This document shows, one piece after another, positions 15,502-25,274 of a stretch of 64,000 bases of DNA (position 1 is the stretch's first letter; each line of letters opens with the position of its first letter). This DNA is from CAZUVM01 sp964623885. GTDB lineage: Bacteria; Verrucomicrobiota; Verrucomicrobiia; Limisphaerales; UBA8199. Position numbers and translations under genes: made by a program. The notes beneath the pieces were generated by a model. That model saw nothing but the letters and a program-made list of their open reading frames with translations. It was not told the DNA's origin and searched no databases. Location: positions 11,943-75,942 of the forward strand of contig CAZUVM010000004.1 in the NCBI GenBank assembly GCA_964623885.1, in the 5' to 3' direction.

Positions 15502-17508
15502 GTGTATAATTCAATAGCCAAGCTGCTCAATCCATTGCTGCTCTCCTTCGCTCTTACTGACTCCATCACGGGTTTTTCCGAGGGACTTACAAACTCGGGT
15601 TTAAATCAGTTCTCGTACGGCAAGGACGATTTGGGAGCGACTTACACGCCCCAAGCCACAACTGTTAAACTGTGGGCGCCTACCGCTGAATCCGTAAAGA
15701 TTGCGCTGTTTGTCAATGCCACAAACCAGGAGTGCTCTTTAATTCCAATGTCACGCGACCAAGATGGAATTTGGTCCGCCAGACTGGAGGGAGACCAGAA
15801 CGGCAAATACTATTTGTGCGAAGTCACCCATCGCCGAAATGGAGCTGATAAGCCAACCGTTTATCGTGTCAACGATCCGTACGCTCGCGGCTGTTCTGCC
15901 AACAGCGGTCGAACCTTAATCTACTATCCTCGAAAAACCGACCCGGACGGCTGGGCCTCCGATCGCTTCGTCTCGCTCAAACAGAATGTCGATGCCGTCA
16001 TTTACGAAGTCCATGTACGCGACTTCTCCATTAGCAAGAATTCAGGCATCTCGGTCGGCCGCGGCAAATACCTCGGCATGGTGCGGTCCGGAACAAAGAC
16101 GCCGTCGGGCGAGAGCGCCGGGCTGGATCATCTGAAGCAATTGGGTGTCACGCACGTGCACCTGCTGCCGACGTTTGATTTCGCCAAGGGGGACGAGACC
16201 CAGGCGGTGGACCAATACACTTGGTATAACTGGGGATACGACCCGGTCCTCTACAACACACCGGAAGGTTCCTATGCCACAAGTCCAAATGGAACGGCCC
16301 GACAAAAGGAGTTCAAGGAAATGGTCCAGGCGTTTCATAGAAATAATATCGGCGTGATTTTTGACGCCGTTTTTAACCACACCGCCGCGACAGATGACCA
16401 TCCCATGTCCATTTTCGACAAAGTAGTTCCCGGATATTATTACCGCATCGAGCAGAATGGTCGTTATGCGAACGGCACCTGGTGCGGGAATGAGTTCGCC
16501 TCCGAGAAGCCCATGGCGCGGAAGTTTATCGTCGATTCCATTAAGTATTGGATGACGGAATACCACATTGATGGCTTCCGGTTCGATCTTATGGGCATCG
16601 AGGATCGCGACACGATGCTGGAGGTCTATCGTGAGGCGAAGAAGATCAATCCGAATGCAATCATCTATGGCGAAGGTTGGCAAATGGAGCATCTGCTGCC
16701 GGCCGATCGCATGATGACCCAGGCCCATGTGAAAGGAACCGGAATCGCCGCCTTCAATGACGGTATCCGTGACAACATCAAAGGATCCGTTTCGCAAGGC
16801 GAAACGCCTGGATTTGTGCAGGGCGCCGGTCCTCCCGGTGGCCTCGAACAGTTCCTGCTGAACATCAAAGGCCAAAGCACCGATGGCGGAATTCTCGTGG
16901 CTTCGCCAAATGAAACCATCAATTACGATTCGGCGCACGACGATCATTGCCTGTGGGATAAGCTGCTGCTATCCGCGCCCGACGTGCCTGAGTCACTGCG
17001 GGTCAATATGGACAAACTCGCCGCGGGCATCGTGCTGACGGCTCAAGGGGTTCCTTTTCTCCACGCCGGAGACGAGTTTCTGCGCTCCAAAAACCGAATG
17101 AAAAACAGCTACAACTCCAATGATCCTCGCGTAAACCCCATCGATTGGAGCCTGAAATCGAAAAACAAAGAAGTGTTTGAATTCTACAAAGGGTTGATTT
17201 CACTCAGAAAAACCCATCCTGCGTTTCGCATGTCGCAGAAGTCGCTGGTCGACCAGTGCCTGCAGTTCATTCCAAATATGCCCAAAGCTGTGGTCGCGTT
17301 CACCCTTCACAACCATGCCAATGGCGACGCCTGGCAGAACATTCTGGTGGTGTACAACGGTAATCGGCAGGCGCAAGATCTGACGATCCCTGGCAACTGG
17401 ATCGTCGTGGCCAATGATAAGAACGCTGGAACGGAACCGCTAGGCTCAGCCCGAAACCAAATCCGCGCGGAAGCTTGCTCGCTGGTGGTTGCACACGCGG
17501 AGAATTAG
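15502..17508 (+). CDS. pulA: Type I pullulanase (alpha-glucan debranching enzyme, GH13_14)
   Basis: The 668-residue protein starts at GTG 15502. A CBM48-like domain (DLGATYTPQATTVKLWAP, about residues 47-140) precedes the GH13 barrel. YNWGYDPVLYNTPEGSYA is the type I pullulanase signature. Catalytic residues: nucleophile Asp362 in GFRFDLMG, acid/base Glu391 in IYGEGWQ, and Asp480 in SAHDDHCLWDK (the usual His-Asp-Asn-His reads His-Asp-Asp-His). It hydrolyses alpha-1,6 bonds in glycogen, pullulan or amylopectin. The N-terminal LLNPLLLSFALTDSITGF may be a weak signal peptide, so location is unsure. Confidence 0.93.
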   Translation: MYNSIAKLLNPLLLSFALTDSITGFSEGLTNSGLNQFSYGKDDLGATYTPQATTVKLWAPTAESVKIALFVNATNQECSLIPMSRDQDGIWSARLEGDQNGKYYLCEVTHRRNGADKPTVYRVNDPYARGCSANSGRTLIYYPRKTDPDGWASDRFVSLKQNVDAVIYEVHVRDFSISKNSGISVGRGKYLGMVRSGTKTPSGESAGLDHLKQLGVTHVHLLPTFDFAKGDETQAVDQYTWYNWGYDPVLYNTPEGSYATSPNGTARQKEFKEMVQAFHRNNIGVIFDAVFNHTAATDDHPMSIFDKVVPGYYYRIEQNGRYANGTWCGNEFASEKPMARKFIVDSIKYWMTEYHIDGFRFDLMGIEDRDTMLEVYREAKKINPNAIIYGEGWQMEHLLPADRMMTQAHVKGTGIAAFNDGIRDNIKGSVSQGETPGFVQGAGPPGGLEQFLLNIKGQSTDGGILVASPNETINYDSAHDDHCLWDKLLLSAPDVPESLRVNMDKLAAGIVLTAQGVPFLHAGDEFLRSKNRMKNSYNSNDPRVNPIDWSLKSKNKEVFEFYKGLISLRKTHPAFRMSQKSLVDQCLQFIPNMPKAVVAFTLHNHANGDAWQNILVVYNGNRQAQDLTIPGNWIVVANDKNAGTEPLGSARNQIRAEACSLVVAHAEN

Positions 17509-17518
17509 GTTTCGGCGA

Positions 17519-17589
17519 AGCGCGAGCGATCTCAGCCACGTTCCCGCTCACACATTCCGACAGCTGCGGGCGGGGACCGCTCGCGCTCC
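17519..17589. repeat. Palindromic repeat, family C, copy 1
   Basis: The core at 17566-17584 is GCGGGCGG-GGA-CCGCTCGC (one mismatch), followed by GCTCC. A partial inverted partner, AGCGCGAGCGATCT, lies at 17518-17531, suggesting a longer imperfect hairpin. Near-identical cores occur at 52787-52805 and 60012-60030, always just after a gene 3' end. Confidence 0.7.
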
Positions 17590-17672
17590 AGCATTGATTC
17601 CAATGCGCTCCCTAACCTTTACATGCGCGTGGGCGGTTTTAATGTTGTCGTCGACCGGTCTCATATGAACCA

Positions 17673-18638
17673 ATGAAAATTTTTTGCGACCTGAGCACCG
17701 ACGACGCGACGCTGGCGCTGCTGAAGCGGGGCGTGGCTCCGCATGAAATCGTGCTTCCTGGCAAAACCGCTGCAACCGTGCTTTCAAAATCCGAACCGGA
17801 CCCGGCGATCCTCGATGCCGAAATCGCATTCGGCCAGCCGGATGTCGTAGGCGTTCTGCAAGCCAGGAAACTGCGTTGGCTCCACATCTCAAGCGCCGGT
17901 TATACCCGCTATGACACTGCGGAATTTCGCAAAGCCGCTGCCGAACGGAAACTCGCGGTCACGAATAGTTCCAGCGTCTATGCCGAGCCCTGTGCCGAGC
18001 ATGTCCTCGCTTTCATGATGGCACAGGCGCGAAAACTGCCGGAGGCGCTCCGGACTGTTGCGCCGGGAGATTCAAACGAGTGGCTCCACCTCCGTAGCAT
18101 TTCCGCTGTGTTACACGGCCAAAACGTGCTGCTTCTCGGATTCGGCGCTATCGCCACTCATCTGATCGAACTCCTCCGGCCGTTTCGCATGCGAATCGTG
18201 GCTCTGCGCCGCCGACCCAGGGGTGAAGAAGAGGTTCCCATTATCACCCGCGACGAGCTGCCGCAGGCGCTCGCACAGGCGGATCACGTCATAAATATTC
18301 TGCCGGCCAACCCAGGCTCTACCCGATTCATGTCGAAGTCCGAGTTTGCCGCCATGAAGTCCGGCGCGATCTTTTACAATATCGGCCGAGGCGCTACTGT
18401 CGACCAGGATGCGTTGGTCGCGGCGCTGCATTCCGGTCATGTCGGCGCCGCCTGGCTAGATGTGACCGAGCCGGAACCGCTCCCCGAAGGACATCCATTG
18501 CTGACCGCCCCGAATTGTTTCATCACCCCACATACTGCCGGCGGCCACCAAAACGAATCGGAAATGCTCGTCCGCCATTTCCTGGCGAACTTCGAACGTT
18601 TTGTTAAGGAAAATCCTCTGAAGGATGTGGTGATGTAG
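17673..18638 (+). CDS. D-2-hydroxyacid dehydrogenase family protein
   Basis: The 321-residue protein has the C-terminal NAD-binding Rossmann fold: NVLLLGFGAIATHLIELL near residue 150, with Arg-rich VALRRRPRG after it. Catalytic residues are visible as Arg in YNIGRGATVDQDAL, Glu in VTEPEPLPEGHPL and His in ITPHTAGGHQ. The family reduces 2-keto acids to D-2-hydroxy acids, or acts on phosphoglycerate- or glyoxylate-like substrates; the exact substrate is not clear. It is followed after 16 bp by the GH127 gene, likely an operon. Confidence 0.9.
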   Translation: MKIFCDLSTDDATLALLKRGVAPHEIVLPGKTAATVLSKSEPDPAILDAEIAFGQPDVVGVLQARKLRWLHISSAGYTRYDTAEFRKAAAERKLAVTNSSSVYAEPCAEHVLAFMMAQARKLPEALRTVAPGDSNEWLHLRSISAVLHGQNVLLLGFGAIATHLIELLRPFRMRIVALRRRPRGEEEVPIITRDELPQALAQADHVINILPANPGSTRFMSKSEFAAMKSGAIFYNIGRGATVDQDALVAALHSGHVGAAWLDVTEPEPLPEGHPLLTAPNCFITPHTAGGHQNESEMLVRHFLANFERFVKENPLKDVVM

Positions 18639-18654
18639 ATTAGCAACAAACGGT

Positions 18655-20682
18655 ATGAAACATCTTTCCCTGTGTGGCTGGTTCGTAGTCAGTGTTTGTC
18701 TTTTCGAAAACATCGCGACTGCCCAGGAATTCAACCAACTCACCCCTGTGCCGATTCAATCGGTTACCATCGAAGACTCCTTTTGGGCGCCAAAACGAAA
18801 ACTTTGGCAGGAAGTTACCATCCCAGACTGCTTCGACAAATTTGAGAACGACCGCGGCGGAGCGCTCAATAACTTCGATCGCGTTCGCGACGGAAAATCG
18901 GACGGCCACGCGGGTCCTCCCTGGTACGACGGACTGATTTACGAGATGATCCGCGGGGCGGCGGATTTTCTGGCTGCCAATCCCGATCCCGATTTGGAAA
19001 AGCGGCTCGATGGTTACATCGCTCGAATTGCTGCAGCACAAAATCGCGATCCGAATGGCTATCTGAACACCTGGACGGAGCTGCAGCATCCGAATCAACG
19101 CTGGGGTCTCAACGGTGGCAACGACGGTTATCAGCACGAAATGTATAACGTCGGCGCGTTGTGCGAGGCGGCGGCGCACTATTATGATGCCACTCGAAAG
19201 ACCAGCCTTCTGAAAGTGGCGGTTAAACTGGCCAACTACACCTGTGACCAGGTTGGCCCAGCACCGAAGTACGAACTGGTTCCCAACCACGCCATCGCCG
19301 AAGAAGCGTTCGCCAATCTATACCTGTTCTTCCGCGCACATCCTGAGCTCAAACGCACTATGCTGGTGCCAGTTGACGAGCGTCGATACCTGGATTTGGC
19401 CCAATACTGGATCGAAGCACGCGGGCACCCGCGCAAAGATCAGCCTTCCTACGGCGCGTATAACCAGGATCAAAAGCCGGTTTTCGAGCAAACCACCATT
19501 GAAGGTCATGCGGTTCGTGCCGCCCTGCTGTTCGCCGGCGTGGCTGCACTCGCAGGCATCAACGGTCGCGATGATTATCGTGAAACAGCCATCCGGTTGT
19601 GTGGGAACATGTGCGGCAAAAAGATGTACGTCACTGGCGGTGTCGGCGCCACTGCGGCGGGCGAGGCCTTCGGTAAGGATTATTTCCTGCCCAATGACGG
19701 TTACCTGGAGACATGCGGCGCGGTGGGTGCCGCCTTTTTCGCCGAGAACCTGAATTTGCTTACCGGCGACGCGCATTACGCGGATATTCTCGAGCGCGAA
19801 CTGTATAACGGAGCACTCACCGGCGTGTCCTTGGGCGGCAAATCCTACACCTATGTCAATCCGCTCGAATCGCAGCATGGCAATTCACGCTGGTCGTGGA
19901 ATGGTTGCCCCTGCTGCCCGCCCATGTTCCTTAAGCTCATGGGCGCGATGCCCGGTTATATCTACGCGCAGAACAAAACTGGCATCTACATAAACCTCTT
20001 CGTTGGCAGCAAAGCCGCCGTTCAAGTCGCCGGAGAGAAGGTTCTGATCAAGCAGGTCACCAGTTACCCGTGGCAAGGCGACGTAAGGATTGTATTGGAA
20101 CCCTCGAAAACCGCGGAATTCGATTTACACATCCGGATTCCGGGTTGGTGCCAGGGGATGCCTTCCGATGATCTTTATCAAGCCGCCAACCGGCCAGGCG
20201 CCGGCGCTGCCCATCTGAAGGTTAACGGCAAATCTGTGGAGAATCCTGAAATCGTTCGCGGTTACGCCACGTTGCGCCGCCGCTGGAAACACGGCGATGT
20301 CGTGGAATTAACTTTGGACATGCCGGTGCAACAGATCACCGCGAATTCCAACGTTGAAGCGGATAAAAGCCGCGTAGCACTCATGCGCGGTCCCCTGGTC
20401 TATTCTTTTGAAGGCGCGGACAACAGTGCCGCCGTCAGAAACCTGGTCATTGCTCCTGGAACACAATTCAGCTCTGAATACCGCAGCGATCTCCTAGGCG
20501 GTGTGACCGTCCTGCAGGCCACCGCGACTGGAGTTTTCCAGAGCCCGGCGAATGAAGTCTTTGCTGCGCCATTCAAGGCGACTGCCGTACCCTACTACGC
20601 GAACGCCAATCGTGGCACCTGTCCCTTGCAGGTCTGGATGCCCGAAGCTCGCGACGGCTGCAACCCGCAAAAACAGGAGTAA
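18655..20682 (+). CDS. Secreted GH127-family glycoside hydrolase (beta-L-arabinofuranosidase-like)
   Basis: The 675-residue protein has a signal peptide (cleavage after NIATAQ) and the DUF1680/GH127 fold. The zinc-thiolate active site is visible: Glu352 and Cys354 in YLETCGAVG, and Cys418, Cys420 and Cys421 in NGCPCCPPMF. In the characterised enzyme HypBA1 the equivalent cysteine is the nucleophile. Other blocks include GHAVRAALLFAGVA and YVTGGVGATAAGEAFG. It removes beta-L-arabinofuranose from plant glycans; related substrates are possible. Neighbours (pullulanase, hydroxyacid dehydrogenase) fit plant-polysaccharide use. Confidence 0.92.
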   Translation: MKHLSLCGWFVVSVCLFENIATAQEFNQLTPVPIQSVTIEDSFWAPKRKLWQEVTIPDCFDKFENDRGGALNNFDRVRDGKSDGHAGPPWYDGLIYEMIRGAADFLAANPDPDLEKRLDGYIARIAAAQNRDPNGYLNTWTELQHPNQRWGLNGGNDGYQHEMYNVGALCEAAAHYYDATRKTSLLKVAVKLANYTCDQVGPAPKYELVPNHAIAEEAFANLYLFFRAHPELKRTMLVPVDERRYLDLAQYWIEARGHPRKDQPSYGAYNQDQKPVFEQTTIEGHAVRAALLFAGVAALAGINGRDDYRETAIRLCGNMCGKKMYVTGGVGATAAGEAFGKDYFLPNDGYLETCGAVGAAFFAENLNLLTGDAHYADILERELYNGALTGVSLGGKSYTYVNPLESQHGNSRWSWNGCPCCPPMFLKLMGAMPGYIYAQNKTGIYINLFVGSKAAVQVAGEKVLIKQVTSYPWQGDVRIVLEPSKTAEFDLHIRIPGWCQGMPSDDLYQAANRPGAGAAHLKVNGKSVENPEIVRGYATLRRRWKHGDVVELTLDMPVQQITANSNVEADKSRVALMRGPLVYSFEGADNSAAVRNLVIAPGTQFSSEYRSDLLGGVTVLQATATGVFQSPANEVFAAPFKATAVPYYANANRGTCPLQVWMPEARDGCNPQKQE

Positions 20683-20705
20683 GCAATCGAGAGTTACTAA
20701 CTCGC

Positions 20706-21125
20706 ATGACCTACCCGCGCGAGATTCAACTCCAGACCTCCGGCCATCGCGAGATGCATGACCTGACTGAGGAAGTGGCTCAGGTGGTGAGCGCCTCCGG
20801 CGTTCGAACGGGAATTGTCAACGTGTTCAACATCGGCAGCACCGGCGCTATCGGCACTATCGAATTCGAGCCGGGACTGCAGAAAGATCTACCGGCGGTA
20901 TTGGATAAGCTCTTCCCGCCGAGCCGCGGCTACGGCCACGAACAAGCCTGGCATGACGGTAATGGTCATTCGCATTTGCAAGCCACTATGCTCGGCCCAT
21001 CGCTCACCGTTCCGATTCAGGACGGCAAGCTGGTCCTGGGCACCTGGCAACAGATTTTCCATATAGAGCGCGACATTAAAGCCAGGCATCGGATAATCCT
21101 CATCACCGTCATGGGCGAGCATTGA
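20706..21125 (+). CDS. YjbQ/UPF0047 family protein
   Basis: The 139-residue protein has the full family pattern: REMHDLTEEVAQVV, GIVNVFNIGSTGAIGTIEFE (usually HTTAAI), GHEQAWHDGNGHSHLQATML, and LGTWQQIFHIERD with a C-terminal HRIILITVMGE. Members are trimeric beta-rich proteins with weak thiamine-phosphate synthase activity; the physiological role is unclear. The middle block is GSTGA here where most relatives have HTTAA, so the usual histidine is replaced. It lies 23 bp after GH127. Confidence 0.9.
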   Translation: MTYPREIQLQTSGHREMHDLTEEVAQVVSASGVRTGIVNVFNIGSTGAIGTIEFEPGLQKDLPAVLDKLFPPSRGYGHEQAWHDGNGHSHLQATMLGPSLTVPIQDGKLVLGTWQQIFHIERDIKARHRIILITVMGEH

Positions 21126-21188
21126 TCAGCCCCTGCCAGTCTCATTAATGGTGTCTACACTCATCTGAGTCAGCCGAGCCGCAGCACG

Positions 21189-23162
21189 TTATTGTGTTGT
21201 TGGCGGCATGGGCGCGTTGGGAGTAACAAATCCGTGCCCAATCAGGTCGAGAGCCAAAGCTTCGGCCGTTTCCCGGGAGGAGGCTTCGAGTTCCTTGCGA
21301 AACAGTTTTGCGTCAGCGGCGGCCCAGTCTTTGATAGGTTTAGCAAAACTACAGTAATGAATCGGCCGGGAATAGATTTCCTGGCCGTCGGAAGCCCTCA
21401 ATATCGTAGCTTGAACATCGACGGCGAGGGACATCGATTGACCATGGCGCTTTTGGGGGATTAGCCGAGCGTCGAGCATTTGAATTTCCAGGGCGATACC
21501 TTTGTTGGAAAGCAGGGCGGACGGCGCAGATTCCTGTGGCTTTAGCGGGGTAAGGTTGGTGAGCCCTATGAGAACCGATTCATCGGTACGCTGCACGCTA
21601 TTGATTGTTTGCGAACGCAGGCGACGAGCCACGGTGTCGGCGACAAGATCGTCGAAATGGGTTTGTTCAGGTATATCATTGAGCGAGCGGGTAAGCTGTT
21701 CAGCCTGCTCGCGGGAATGCCGGCCGAAAGCGCCCGCGGTTTGTTCCCAAAGACCAAGCGGGAGGGCGGCGATGCAGGAAATAGCCTGAACGACCGCATT
21801 ACGATCGTTTTCAAGGCCATCCATTTTCCATTCTGTCTCGGTTTGATCGCCCGGGCTGGAGGCCGGTTCGGGCGCGGGTGTTTGCGCGCGGAGTCGGTCA
21901 TCCGGTTTGCCGAGGTAAACGGAGATGGTGAGGAGATTGGGAGGAGCTGAGTTGGTAGGCAGTACAGGTGCGACGTCCTTGTTGGCAGGGATTCCAGTCT
22001 CGGTATTCCCGCCGGCGGCGTTGGTTAACTCCAAGGCCCAGAGGCGACGGTCGGCGAGCATAGAACGTAGGCTGAGAGCGAGCAGTGTTTTCGGTGAACG
22101 AGGCAAGCGAGGCGGGAGGCTTAAAGCGGCATCAGAGCGGAGCGAAGTTCGCAGGCTGGAAGCCTGCGATACAGCAGACTCGGAGGTCTGCGCTACATGG
22201 AGATGCGGAGGCGGGGAGGAAGACAAGCGTGAGTGTTCATGGCCAGGACCGATTAAAAGAGGCGGCTCGGAGACGGGTTGGAAGAGATCGTCGGCGATTT
22301 GGTCAGCGAGGATCTGGTAAGCCGTTTGAGCGACTGAATCCAGCGCTTCGGGGTCAGCCCAATCGACGAAGAAAGCGGAACCGCTCTGGTAGTGATACCG
22401 GCGGTCGAACAGAACTATTTCGTCAGAGATTCGGAACAGCCTTGCTCGCGCCGCGATGGAAAGAGCGTACTGGTTGTGAGAGGTTGGGCTGATTTTAAGA
22501 TCGAGTTGTTCCGCGGTTATCTCGAGTCGCGCGCTGATGGGTTCCCGGTTGGTTGGGACAGTCGACAGCGAGGCGGCGCAGAGGAGGAGGCGATGTGTTC
22601 GTTGCCTGGCAGCGTCGGCAACCTTATCACGGAGCATGACAGAGCCGGCATTGGTCTGCATGGCAAAGAGCAGGTCGTGTTGGGAGTCAACCAATTGTGC
22701 AGGCGAAAGGCGATGATGGCTGGCGCGGGCGGCGCCATAGGCAGCTGCGAACGGGACAGCTGCGAACTCGATGACGCCGACAGCCGCTTCCAGCTGAGGG
22801 TGCCCGAGGTTAGGTGTATCCAGTACACTGCGGGTAGCAGCGGCAGCCCCTTCGCCAGCGGATTCGAGGTGGTTATTGGGTGGGTCGAAGGAGATCTTCG
22901 CAGGTTGCGAACTCGGGGTAATTAAAATCGCGCCTGGGTCGAGGTCGGCGAGGGTGAGTTTACGAACGTCGGCTGCTGTATTTGACTTTGATCGGCCGGT
23001 AGCACAACCCGCGCATAGGATCATACAAGCCGGCAGTATCAGCAAAGCGGCGATTCGAGGATAAGTGACACCTATGAAGGCAGTGGGCAAATTTCGCCAC
23101 ACTCCAGTCCATCTCAAGCGAGCAGCGTGGAATACGAAGATCCTGATGCTGGAGCGGTTCAC
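21189..23162 (-). CDS. Large putative lipoprotein, unknown function, carrying an in-frame repeat
   Basis: The 657-residue protein (GTG start) has a hydrophobic segment AALLILPACMILCAGC that looks like a lipoprotein signal with Cys at residue 53. No domain is recognised. Two blocks suggest surface or chaperone-usher-like bookkeeping, LFDRRYHYQSGSAFFVDWAD and EIYSRPIHYCSFAKPIKDWA; they resemble each other, so the protein may contain two related halves. Between them, residues encoded at 22148-22196 (AQTSESAVSQASSLRTS) are a translated copy of dispersed repeat family A. Coding is supported by length and by the signal peptide. Confidence 0.65.
   Translation of the reverse strand: MNRSSIRIFVFHAARLRWTGVWRNLPTAFIGVTYPRIAALLILPACMILCAGCATGRSKSNTAADVRKLTLADLDPGAILITPSSQPAKISFDPPNNHLESAGEGAAAATRSVLDTPNLGHPQLEAAVGVIEFAAVPFAAAYGAARASHHRLSPAQLVDSQHDLLFAMQTNAGSVMLRDKVADAARQRTHRLLLCAASLSTVPTNREPISARLEITAEQLDLKISPTSHNQYALSIAARARLFRISDEIVLFDRRYHYQSGSAFFVDWADPEALDSVAQTAYQILADQIADDLFQPVSEPPLLIGPGHEHSRLSSSPPPHLHVAQTSESAVSQASSLRTSLRSDAALSLPPRLPRSPKTLLALSLRSMLADRRLWALELTNAAGGNTETGIPANKDVAPVLPTNSAPPNLLTISVYLGKPDDRLRAQTPAPEPASSPGDQTETEWKMDGLENDRNAVVQAISCIAALPLGLWEQTAGAFGRHSREQAEQLTRSLNDIPEQTHFDDLVADTVARRLRSQTINSVQRTDESVLIGLTNLTPLKPQESAPSALLSNKGIALEIQMLDARLIPQKRHGQSMSLAVDVQATILRASDGQEIYSRPIHYCSFAKPIKDWAAADAKLFRKELEASSRETAEALALDLIGHGFVTPNAPMPPTTQ
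22148..22196. repeat. Palindromic repeat, family A, copy 2, inside a coding region
   Basis: CGCAGGCT-GGA-AGCCTGCG followed by ATACAGCA and GACTCGGAGGTCTGCGCTAC matches 5669-5714 with few changes. It is read in frame on the minus strand without a stop in the 657-residue lipoprotein, extending a linker between two similar blocks. Confidence 0.8.
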
Positions 23163-23582
23163 AGTAGTTTGACAAATGCCGATGGGTTCTGTTCAGCAGG
23201 TTATCGAGCGAAATGCGAAAACGCAGTGCGGTTGAAGCAGAGCTTCAGATGGTAAGAATGCAGTGTCAACCCGTAAGGAGCTCTCTCAAATACTCGATGA
23301 GCAGTTGAGGGACTAAGTGAATAATTAGGGAATAAGAATGTTAATAAAAAAAATTATTTTTTCTAAAATAAAGCTTGCCACTGCCGGAGGTGGGTGCAAG
23401 ACTCGCAACCGTCCCAGTAAAAGTTCGTGAGTGTAATGGGTCATTTTAATGGGTCATTTTTTTGGTTAGTTAGTGGGCAAAGGGTCATTCTTGTACATAC
23501 TCAGCGGGCAAAAGGCGCAGGGTGATTTACGGTTAATGACTTACGATTATCGATATCGGCAATCGCTTTTTGTCGAATATCA
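23163..23582. other. 420-bp intergenic region, AT-rich upstream region of secreted-protein cluster
   Basis: This is the likely regulatory region of the cluster starting at 23583. It contains an AT-rich hairpin (AAAAAAATTATTTTTT, about 23346-23361) and short direct repeats of ATGGGTCATTTT at about 23437-23463 with a related GGGTCATTC near 23480. No convincing ORF, tRNA or known riboswitch was found. Confidence 0.4.
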
Positions 23583-25274
23583 TTGAGGCACGGACGGTGT
23601 CTGCTCGCGGCGGCCGTAATGGCAACATTTATGCTGCCACAGGCAAGAGGTCAGGCCCCGAATCTGTTGAGTTACCAGGGCCGAATCCTGGTCAGCGGCG
23701 GCGCGTATAGCGGCACCGGGCAGTTCAAATTTGCCCTGGTCAGCGCGGACGGCTCGCAAACGTATTGGAGGAATTCGCCGGACAATAACAATGACGGTCA
23801 GCCGGACACTAGCGTTTCGGTAGCAGTAAGTGGAGGTCTTTTCACAGTATTCCTGGGCGACACGAGCCTCGCGGGTATGGCGGTGCTGCCGCCAACAGTG
23901 TTTACCAATCCGTCGGTGCATCTCCGGATTTGGTTCAACGACGGTGTTCATGGCGTGCAGCAACTTACGCCCGACCAGGTGGTAGCACCGGCAGCCTACG
24001 CGCTAATGGCGGCGAATGTTGGGAACGCTGTGATTACGGCCGCCAATTTGGCGAGCAATACGGCTAGCGCGATCACGTCGACGTTATCGGCCCGTGTGGA
24101 TGCGCTGACCGCGCAACTGAGCGGTTCGATCAGCTCTTCGTTAAATCCGCAGGATGCTTCATTGCAATCGCAAGGGTTTCGTTTGATCGCCACCGTTCCT
24201 GCGCCCGGGTGGGTAACGAGCGCGGCAGTCGATGGGCCTTCCGCCGCGATAGGACAAGCGGGCGCGTGGACTGGCCAGCAGCTTTTAGTTTGGGGAGGGG
24301 ATCTCGGCGCGGGTGTCGATTCAAGCTCGGGGGCGGGTTACCGGCCAGACTTGGACGATTGGCAAACGATTTTAAGCACGAATGCACCCGCAGCTCGGGA
24401 TCAACACACCGCGGTATGGAGTGGGCAGGAACTGATTATTTGGGGTGGGGCGTCGGCAGGAAGTTTTGTGAACAGCGGTGGTCGTTTTAATCCTAGTAAC
24501 GCCGTCTGGACCACGGTTTCCGCCACGAATGCGCCGGCAGGGCGCATTGGGCATATCGCGACTTGGACCGGCAGCCGGATGGTGATTTGGGGTGGCCGCA
24601 ACAGTGTGGGGGTGCTGGGCGACGGAGCATACTACGATCCTGCGGCAAACCTGTGGACGTCGCTGCCGTCGGCCAACGCGCCAAGCCCGCGCTTCGGAGC
24701 GGCAGCGGTGGTGACGGCAGACCGGATCGTCGTTTGGGGAGGGACTGATCCTTCCGGTGCTTTGAACACGGGCGCCCAACTGCTTTTTGGGGCTAATGGA
24801 GTGCCAACGGGTTGGGTCACCATGAGTTCCCTCAATGCACCGTCAGCGCGGAATGGACACTCGATGGTTTGGACGGGGCAAAAGGTGCTGGTTTGGGGCG
24901 GGCAAGGAAGCGGCAATTTCCTTTCGGATGGAGCGATGTATGACCCCGTCGCCGATTCATGGTCTCCGATAACGGCCACAAATGCTCCCACTGCCCGCAG
25001 CGCGCATAGTGCGGTGTGGTCCGGACAGGAGATGCTGGTGTTCGGCGGTGAAGCTTTTTTGGGCACCCTGGCAGACGGAGCCGCGTACGATCCCGTGGCC
25101 GGCACTTGGCGACCTCTGAGCGGCACTGGGAGTCCGCAAGCGCGCAGCAGTGCGACGGCCGCCTGGAGCGGCAGCGAATTGCTGGTCTTCGGTGGCACGG
25201 CCAACGGCATTCCGGTTTCCTCACTACAAAGGCTTAATCCACAGGCCACCTGGTATTTGTATCGCAAGCCATGA
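23583..25274 (+). CDS. Secreted kelch-repeat protein with fibre-type N-terminal domain
   Basis: The 563-residue protein (TTG 23583, or ATG 23619) has a signal peptide ending near QARGQA. Residues ~25-145 form an NLLSYQGRILVSGG...QLTPDQVVAPAAYALMA domain, also present in the gene at 27133. The C-terminal part has about six kelch units of roughly 50 residues, each with NAP-x-AR-x-x-H, a Trp-containing strand and a V/I-x-GG turn (for example SGQELIIWGG), predicting a six-bladed beta-propeller. Kelch propellers mediate binding; there are no catalytic residues. The next gene overlaps by 4 bp (ATGA). Confidence 0.85.
   Translation: MRHGRCLLAAAVMATFMLPQARGQAPNLLSYQGRILVSGGAYSGTGQFKFALVSADGSQTYWRNSPDNNNDGQPDTSVSVAVSGGLFTVFLGDTSLAGMAVLPPTVFTNPSVHLRIWFNDGVHGVQQLTPDQVVAPAAYALMAANVGNAVITAANLASNTASAITSTLSARVDALTAQLSGSISSSLNPQDASLQSQGFRLIATVPAPGWVTSAAVDGPSAAIGQAGAWTGQQLLVWGGDLGAGVDSSSGAGYRPDLDDWQTILSTNAPAARDQHTAVWSGQELIIWGGASAGSFVNSGGRFNPSNAVWTTVSATNAPAGRIGHIATWTGSRMVIWGGRNSVGVLGDGAYYDPAANLWTSLPSANAPSPRFGAAAVVTADRIVVWGGTDPSGALNTGAQLLFGANGVPTGWVTMSSLNAPSARNGHSMVWTGQKVLVWGGQGSGNFLSDGAMYDPVADSWSPITATNAPTARSAHSAVWSGQEMLVFGGEAFLGTLADGAAYDPVAGTWRPLSGTGSPQARSSATAAWSGSELLVFGGTANGIPVSSLQRLNPQATWYLYRKP

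Noticed and set aside
23384..23420. GCCACTG followed by a Gly/Ala-type loop sequence upstream of the secreted cluster, recalling a B12-box.
   Set aside because: The order and surrounding elements do not follow the cobalamin riboswitch layout and the downstream genes have no B12 link.
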